From positions 1-10,657 of the forward strand of contig JAAFHN010000054.1 in the NCBI GenBank assembly GCA_013298415.1: DNA of 10,657 nt. Direction: 5' to 3'. Below the pieces are notes generated by a model. That model was not told where the DNA came from and made no database searches. It saw only the letters and a program-made list of their open reading frames with translations. Both the position numbers and the translations under genes were made by a program. How positions within the stretch are numbered: the stretch's first letter is position 1; the number at the start of each line of letters is the position of its first letter. Positions 6,170 to 10,657 of this stretch are shown one piece after another. This DNA is from Comamonadaceae bacterium (lineage in GTDB: Bacteria; Pseudomonadota; Gammaproteobacteria; Burkholderiales; Burkholderiaceae_C).

Positions 6170-8623
6170 CTAGCGTGTGGGTGCCGCCCACACCTTGCTG
6201 ATGTATTGCGCCACCGTGCGGTCTGCGCTGAAATCCCCCATGGCGGCGATGTTGTGAATGGCTCGCTCTGCCCATGCTTTGGGCTGCGTGTAGAGCCGAT
6301 CCACTTCCGCTTGCATCCCCACATAGGAGCCATAGTCGGCCATCAGCATGTAGGGATCGCGCTGCAAGAGCGACTGCACCAGGGGCCTGTAGCGTTCGCT
6401 GTCGCCGCGTGAGAACTCGCCTCGCTCAATCGCATCGATCACCCGGCGCAATTGCATGTTTTCTTCGTAGTGCAGCCTTGGGTCGTAGCCAGCAGCTCGC
6501 GTGGCCTGCACGGCTTCGGTGCGCAGACCGAACACAAACATGTTCTGCGGGCCCATCGCCTCAGCCATCTCGATGTTGGCGCCGTCCCAGGTGCCGATGG
6601 TGAGCGCGCCATTCAGCGCAAACTTCATGTTGCCTGTGCCCGAAGCTTCGGTGCCCGCAGTCGAAATTTGCTCGCTCAAATCGGCTGCGGGAATGATGGT
6701 TTGCGCAAGGCTCACGCCGTAGTTCGGCACGAACACGAGTTTGAGCCGGTCCTTCACGCGCGAGTCGGTGTTCACCACCAAGGCCACGTCGTGCATCAGT
6801 TGGATGATGAGTTTGGCCATCCAATACGCGGATGCCGCCTTGCCAGAGAACACCACGGTGCGAGGCACCCATTCAGCGTTTGGGTTGCTCACGATGTCTT
6901 GGTAGCGCGTGATGACGTGCAGCACGTTGAGCAACTGGCGTTTGTATTCGTGGATGCGCTTGACCTGCACGTCAAACAGGCTAGCAGGATCTACGCTCGT
7001 GCCTACCGTGCGCGAGATCAGATCGCTCAAACGGCCCTTGTTCAGCTTCTTGGCCCCCATCACGGCCTTTTGCAGCTTGGCCGTTTTGGCCAGCGGTTTC
7101 AGTGCTGCAAGTTCGCCGAGGTCTGCGCGCCAGGCGCTGCCAATCGCCGCGTCCAGCACCGCGGATAGGGCGGGATTGGCCTGAGCCAGCCAGCGGTGGT
7201 GCGTGACGCCATTGGTCACGTTGATGAAGCGCTGGCGATCCAATCGGGCATAGTCCGCAAAAATGGTGTCTACCATCAGCTGCGAGTGCAGTGCAGACAC
7301 GCCGTTCACCTTGTGCGAAGCCACGATGGCCAAAGATGCCATGCGCACACGGCGCTCGCCGAGTTCGTCGATCAGCGAAACTGCGCGAACCAAACCGTCG
7401 TCTTCGGGGTGCGTGGCTCGCACATCGTCCAAGAAAATGCGGTTGATCTCGTAAATGATTTCGAGATGGCGGGGCAGCAAGGCCTCCATCATGCGCACGG
7501 GCCAGGTCTCCAGCGCCTCAGGCATCAGGGTGTGGTTGGTGTAGCTGCTGGCTTGGCGCGTGATCGCCCATGCGTCGTCCCAAGCTAGGCCATGCTCATC
7601 GAGCAGCACGCGCATCAACTCTGCGGGCGCAAGCGCTGGGTGCGTGTCGTTCAGATGCACGGCATTCATGCGGCCAAAGCTCGTGATCTCGCCTTGCTCG
7701 CGCATGTGGCGGGCCACCATGTCTTGGATGGATGCGCTCACCAAAAAGAATTCTTGGCGCAGGCGCAGTTCGCGCCCTGCGGGTGTGCTGTCATCGGGAT
7801 AAAGCACCCAGTTGATGACATCGGCCTGCCATTGCTGCTGGCCAGCGCTTGCGTAGTCGCCTCTGCAAAAGCTCACGAAATCAATCGGGGAGGCGGCGCG
7901 CGCATGCCATTGGCGCAAAGTGGATACGCGCTCGGTGTGGTGGCCGGGCACGATGAAGTCATAGGCCTGCGCAAGCGCCAGTTGCGCCGGAATCCAGCGG
8001 CGCACGCCGCCGTCCATGCGCACTGAGCCGCCGAAGCCCACTTTGAATTCAAGCTCGGGGCGCGGCGTCTCCCAAGGCGAGCCGCGCGTGAGCCACTGAT
8101 CTGGCACTTCCACCTGGGTGCCATCTTGGATTTTTTGCGCAAACATGCCGTTTTGGTAGCGCAAACCGTAGCCAAAGGAAGGGAGTTTCAGATTGGCAAA
8201 CGCATCCAAGAAGCACGCGGCCAAGCGACCCAAGCCGCCATTGCCCAGTGCTGCGTCCGATTCTTGCTCGAGGGCCGAAGCCAGCTGGGTGGCCTCTCCA
8301 GCGAGTTTTTCCCCGAAGGTGCCCTCCAAATTCAGAGCCGCTAAGGCGTTGCCCAGCGCACGGCCCATCAGGAATTCCATCGACAAGTAATGCACCCTGC
8401 GGGTCTTGCGCTTCGCATCGCTCTTTTGTGTGGCCGCCCAGCGCTCCGCCAAAACGGCTTGGCAGGCCACCGCCACTGCGTGGCAGATGGCGTCGGCCGA
8501 GCCCGCGTCGCTGCGTGCTGCGGTTGCACGCGCGTAGGTATCCAGCGCGAGCTTTTGCGCTGCGCGGTGGGTGGTTGCGGAAACCATTGGCTTGGATTCT
8601 GATGGGCTCATGGAAGCAATCAT
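6170..8623 (-). CDS. glgP: Glycogen/maltodextrin phosphorylase (GT35, PLP-dependent)
   Basis: The enzyme splits terminal alpha-1,4 glucosyl units with phosphate to give glucose-1-phosphate. The 817 residues fit the usual range of about 790-840. The PLP-lysine signature EASGTGNMKFALN is complete, with Lys667. Other conserved parts are VHYLSMEFLMGR (77-88), DAALGNGGLGRLAACFLDA (123-141), NDTHPALAPAELMR, INVTNGVTHHRW, and VQVKRIHEYKRQLLN (553-567). The loop after the PLP lysine reads GTWDGANIEM, where most homologues have Leu rather than Trp. GlgP and MalP are hard to separate by sequence; with malQ and a maltose transporter beside it, this enzyme may serve both roles. No good Shine-Dalgarno precedes the ATG at 8623, nor the in-frame ATGs at 8611 and 8587, so the first few residues are uncertain. 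First gene of the minus-strand operon. Confidence 0.96.
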   Translation of the reverse strand: MIASMSPSESKPMVSATTHRAAQKLALDTYARATAARSDAGSADAICHAVAVACQAVLAERWAATQKSDAKRKTRRVHYLSMEFLMGRALGNALAALNLEGTFGEKLAGEATQLASALEQESDAALGNGGLGRLAACFLDAFANLKLPSFGYGLRYQNGMFAQKIQDGTQVEVPDQWLTRGSPWETPRPELEFKVGFGGSVRMDGGVRRWIPAQLALAQAYDFIVPGHHTERVSTLRQWHARAASPIDFVSFCRGDYASAGQQQWQADVINWVLYPDDSTPAGRELRLRQEFFLVSASIQDMVARHMREQGEITSFGRMNAVHLNDTHPALAPAELMRVLLDEHGLAWDDAWAITRQASSYTNHTLMPEALETWPVRMMEALLPRHLEIIYEINRIFLDDVRATHPEDDGLVRAVSLIDELGERRVRMASLAIVASHKVNGVSALHSQLMVDTIFADYARLDRQRFINVTNGVTHHRWLAQANPALSAVLDAAIGSAWRADLGELAALKPLAKTAKLQKAVMGAKKLNKGRLSDLISRTVGTSVDPASLFDVQVKRIHEYKRQLLNVLHVITRYQDIVSNPNAEWVPRTVVFSGKAASAYWMAKLIIQLMHDVALVVNTDSRVKDRLKLVFVPNYGVSLAQTIIPAADLSEQISTAGTEASGTGNMKFALNGALTIGTWDGANIEMAEAMGPQNMFVFGLRTEAVQATRAAGYDPRLHYEENMQLRRVIDAIERGEFSRGDSERYRPLVQSLLQRDPYMLMADYGSYVGMQAEVDRLYTQPKAWAERAIHNIAAMGDFSADRTVAQYISKVWAAPTR

Positions 8624-8667
8624 GGGAGCAAGTGGGGGCTAGCGATACTTGGCAGTGTAGCGAATTC

Positions 8668-8680
8668 GTAGTGAAACTAC
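8668..8680. promoter_or_regulatory. Inverted repeat GTAGT-N3-ACTAC, candidate operator on the glgP side
   Basis: Perfect 5-base arms GTAGT and ACTAC flank GAA, 45 bases upstream of the glgP ATG. On the minus strand it lies just upstream of a possible -10 (TACACT, 8656-8651), a usual repressor position. Aligned as 15-mers (8667-8681 and 8793-8807) it shares 9 bases with the repeat at the malK start point, mainly the outer GTA and TACA. Odd-spaced palindromes of this size suit a dimeric repressor; the family is not identifiable from sequence alone. Confidence 0.45.
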
Positions 8681-8731
8681 ATTGCCCTGGTGAAAAGTGT
8701 CGTATTTCTGTAGATTTTCATCGATTTGCTG

Positions 8732-8759
8732 GTTTTCCCTGGGGCAGTTGGTGGAAAAC
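8732..8759. promoter_or_regulatory. Inverted repeat GTTTTCC-N14-GGAAAAC just upstream of the malK -35
   Basis: Two perfect 7-base arms (8732-8738 and 8753-8759) have centres 21 bases apart, about two helical turns, and end 4 bases before the malK -35. This geometry would suit a dimeric activator next to RNA polymerase. It could also be chance in an AT-richer stretch. No factor is assigned. Confidence 0.3.
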
Positions 8760-8763
8760 TGAT

Positions 8764-8793
8764 TTGACCTCGGCCAAGCGCCGCTCCTACAAT
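8764..8793 (+). promoter_or_regulatory. Sigma70-like promoter for malK-malE
   Basis: TTGACC (8764-8769) and TACAAT (8788-8793) each match consensus at 5 of 6 bases and are separated by 18 bases. The predicted start point is near 8800, giving a leader of about 115 bases before the malK GTG. It is the best promoter match I found in the intergenic region on either strand. Confidence 0.6.
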
Positions 8794-8807
8794 GTACGAA
8801 TATTACA
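8793..8807. promoter_or_regulatory. Inverted repeat TGTA-N7-TACA over the malK start point, candidate repressor operator
   Basis: TGTA at 8793-8796 and TACA at 8804-8807 form a 15-base imperfect palindrome. It begins at the last base of the -10 and covers the predicted start point near 8800, where a bound repressor would block transcription. It resembles the GTAGT-N3-ACTAC repeat near glgP (9 of 15 aligned positions identical). The inner half-site bases do not match, so it may be a weaker site or chance. Confidence 0.4.
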
Positions 8808-8822
8808 GATGACGGGGCTTTG

Positions 8823-8839
8823 GTGCACTTCTTGTGCGC
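8823..8839 (+). other. Small hairpin in the malK leader
   Basis: GTGCAC and GTGCGC can pair as a 6-base stem with one T-G pair around the loop TTCTT. Further down, GCCTCG (8843-8848) can pair with CGAGGC (8873-8878). No U-run follows either, so they are not intrinsic terminators, and the layout matches no riboswitch I recognise. Confidence 0.25.
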
Positions 8840-8902
8840 GGGGCCTCGAGTCGTAGGCGAGCTGGCTGGGCGCGAGGCGCTTGGCAGCATGGTCAGCTTT
8901 GC

Positions 8903-8907
8903 AGGAG
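8903..8907 (+). promoter_or_regulatory. Ribosome binding site that fixes the malK GTG start
   Basis: AGGAG lies 7 bases before the GTG at 8915. The frame is open to another GTG at 8834, but the residues before 8915 match no part of a MalK ATPase and that upstream codon has no Shine-Dalgarno. Confidence 0.85.
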
Positions 8908-8914
8908 TACGAAC

Positions 8915-10020
<1,106 letters not shown>

Positions 10021-10021
<1 letters not shown>

Positions 10022-10657
10022 TGCGCAAGATGTTGTTGCGCGGGATTTGCCTGGCCTTGATGGGTTGGGGCGTGGCGCAGGCGCAAGTGCTTTCCGTGTG
10101 GATCAATGGCGACAAGGGCTACAACGGCCTGCAAAAAGTAGGCGACGGCTTTGAGCGGGCAACGGGTATCAGGGTCGTGGTGGAGCACCCAGAGTCAGCA
10201 CCTGACAAGTTTCAAGCCGCAGCAGGCGCAGGCCGAGGCCCCGATGTGTTTTGCTGGCCGCACGACCGGGCAGGCGAGTGGGCGAAATCCGGCTTGCTCG
10301 TGCCGATTCAGCCGAGCAAACGCACCAAGGCAGGCATTGAAGACGCGGCCTGGAAAGCCTTTCAGTACAACGGCCAGCTTTGGGGCTACCCGCTCTCGAT
10401 TGAAGCGGTGGGTTTGATCTACAACAAAAAGCTCGTGCAGCAACCGCCAAAAACATGGGCCGAGGTGATTGAGCTCGATAAAAGGCTCAAAACCGAAGGC
10501 AAAGGCGCAATCCTCTGGGATTACAACAAGAGCTTCTTTTCTTGGGCGCTGTTCGCTGGCGAAGGCGGCTACGTGTTCAAGCAAGACGCACAAGGCAACT
10601 ACAACACCAAAGACGTGGGCGTGAACACCCCTGGGGCAGTGAAGTCGATTGAGATGC
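10021..10657 (+). CDS. malE: Periplasmic maltose/maltodextrin-binding protein MalE, N-terminal half (cut by right edge)
   Basis: The first 212 residues are present, of roughly 390-400 expected. Residues 1-21 are a Sec signal peptide: basic start, hydrophobic core, cleavage at AQA before QVLSVW. The mature part resembles E. coli MalE without gaps through the compared region, at a constant offset of 17 between precursor numbering here and mature E. coli numbering. WINGDKGYNGL, VVVEHPE, WPHDR, NPPKTW-like QPPKTW and KDVGV are shared. Sugar-contact residues Asp14, Lys15, Trp62, Asp65, Arg66 and Glu111 are kept (31, 32, 79, 82, 83, 128 here). Glu153-Pro154-Tyr155 is replaced by Lys170-Ser171-Phe172, so ligand range may differ. 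The ATG overlaps the malK stop by one base. The permease genes malF and malG probably follow outside the window. Confidence 0.93.

Larger units (their letters stand above)
8624..8914. other. Divergent intergenic regulatory region between glgP and malK
   Basis: These 291 bases separate the two operons and are visibly more AT-rich than the genes, notably between 8641 and 8810. They hold a sigma70-like promoter facing malK, three inverted repeats and a malK leader of about 115 bases. I see no convincing promoter facing glgP; a TACACT hexamer on the minus strand at 8656-8651 could be its -10, but no matching -35 is present. No convincing small gene is found. Confidence 0.85.

Noticed and set aside
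6144..6275. Upstream extension of the glgB frame
   Set aside because: It overlaps the glgP 3' end, and a strong Shine-Dalgarno supports the GTG at 6143.
8809..8856. 15-codon open frame in the malK leader starting ATG at 8809, as a possible leader peptide
   Set aside because: It has no Shine-Dalgarno and no run of regulatory codons, and no attenuator hairpin with a U-run follows.
8639..8890. Minus-strand 83-codon open frame across the intergenic region
   Set aside because: Its translation shows no family features, it runs through the promoter and palindromes of the divergent region, and no ribosome binding site was seen.

Overview
The window looks like chromosomal DNA of a GC-rich betaproteobacterium, most likely Burkholderiales (Comamonadaceae-like). 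This is inferred from the high GC content, the protein style and the GTG/TTG starts. No rRNA, tRNA, CRISPR or mobile element was seen. Coding density is very high: the only non-coding stretch longer than 30 bases is the 291-base divergent region at 8624-8914.

Left and centre (minus strand, 8623 down to 1): an alpha-glucan operon, read in the order glgP (glycogen/maltodextrin phosphorylase), glgB (branching enzyme), glgX (debranching enzyme), malQ (4-alpha-glucanotransferase), then the 5' part of a MATE-family multidrug/solute antiporter that runs off the left edge. Only the glgP-glgB junction has a gap (26 bases, with a clear Shine-Dalgarno before a GTG start). The next three junctions are each 4-base stop/start overlaps (ATGA, ATGA, TTGA) without a recognisable Shine-Dalgarno, so translational coupling is likely.

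Right (plus strand, 8915 to the edge): malK (maltose-type ABC ATPase) followed with a 1-base overlap (TGATG) by malE (periplasmic maltose-binding protein), cut by the right edge. malF and malG are expected just beyond it.

The divergent region carries a good sigma70-type promoter for malK and several inverted repeats. One repeat (TGTA-N7-TACA) sits on the malK -10/start point. A related one (GTAGT-N3-ACTAC) lies closer to glgP. This suggests one repressor controlling both directions, but no regulator gene is in the window.

Together the genes describe maltodextrin import (MalE/MalK) coupled to intracellular glucan handling. MalQ disproportionates imported oligosaccharides, GlgP releases glucose-1-phosphate, GlgB branches long chains into glycogen and GlgX removes the limit branches. 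The ADP-glucose synthesis genes glgC and glgA are not in the window. The parts are known families. The points most worth a second look are the candidate shared operators, the altered sugar-contact segment in MalE, and the MATE gene coupled to malQ.
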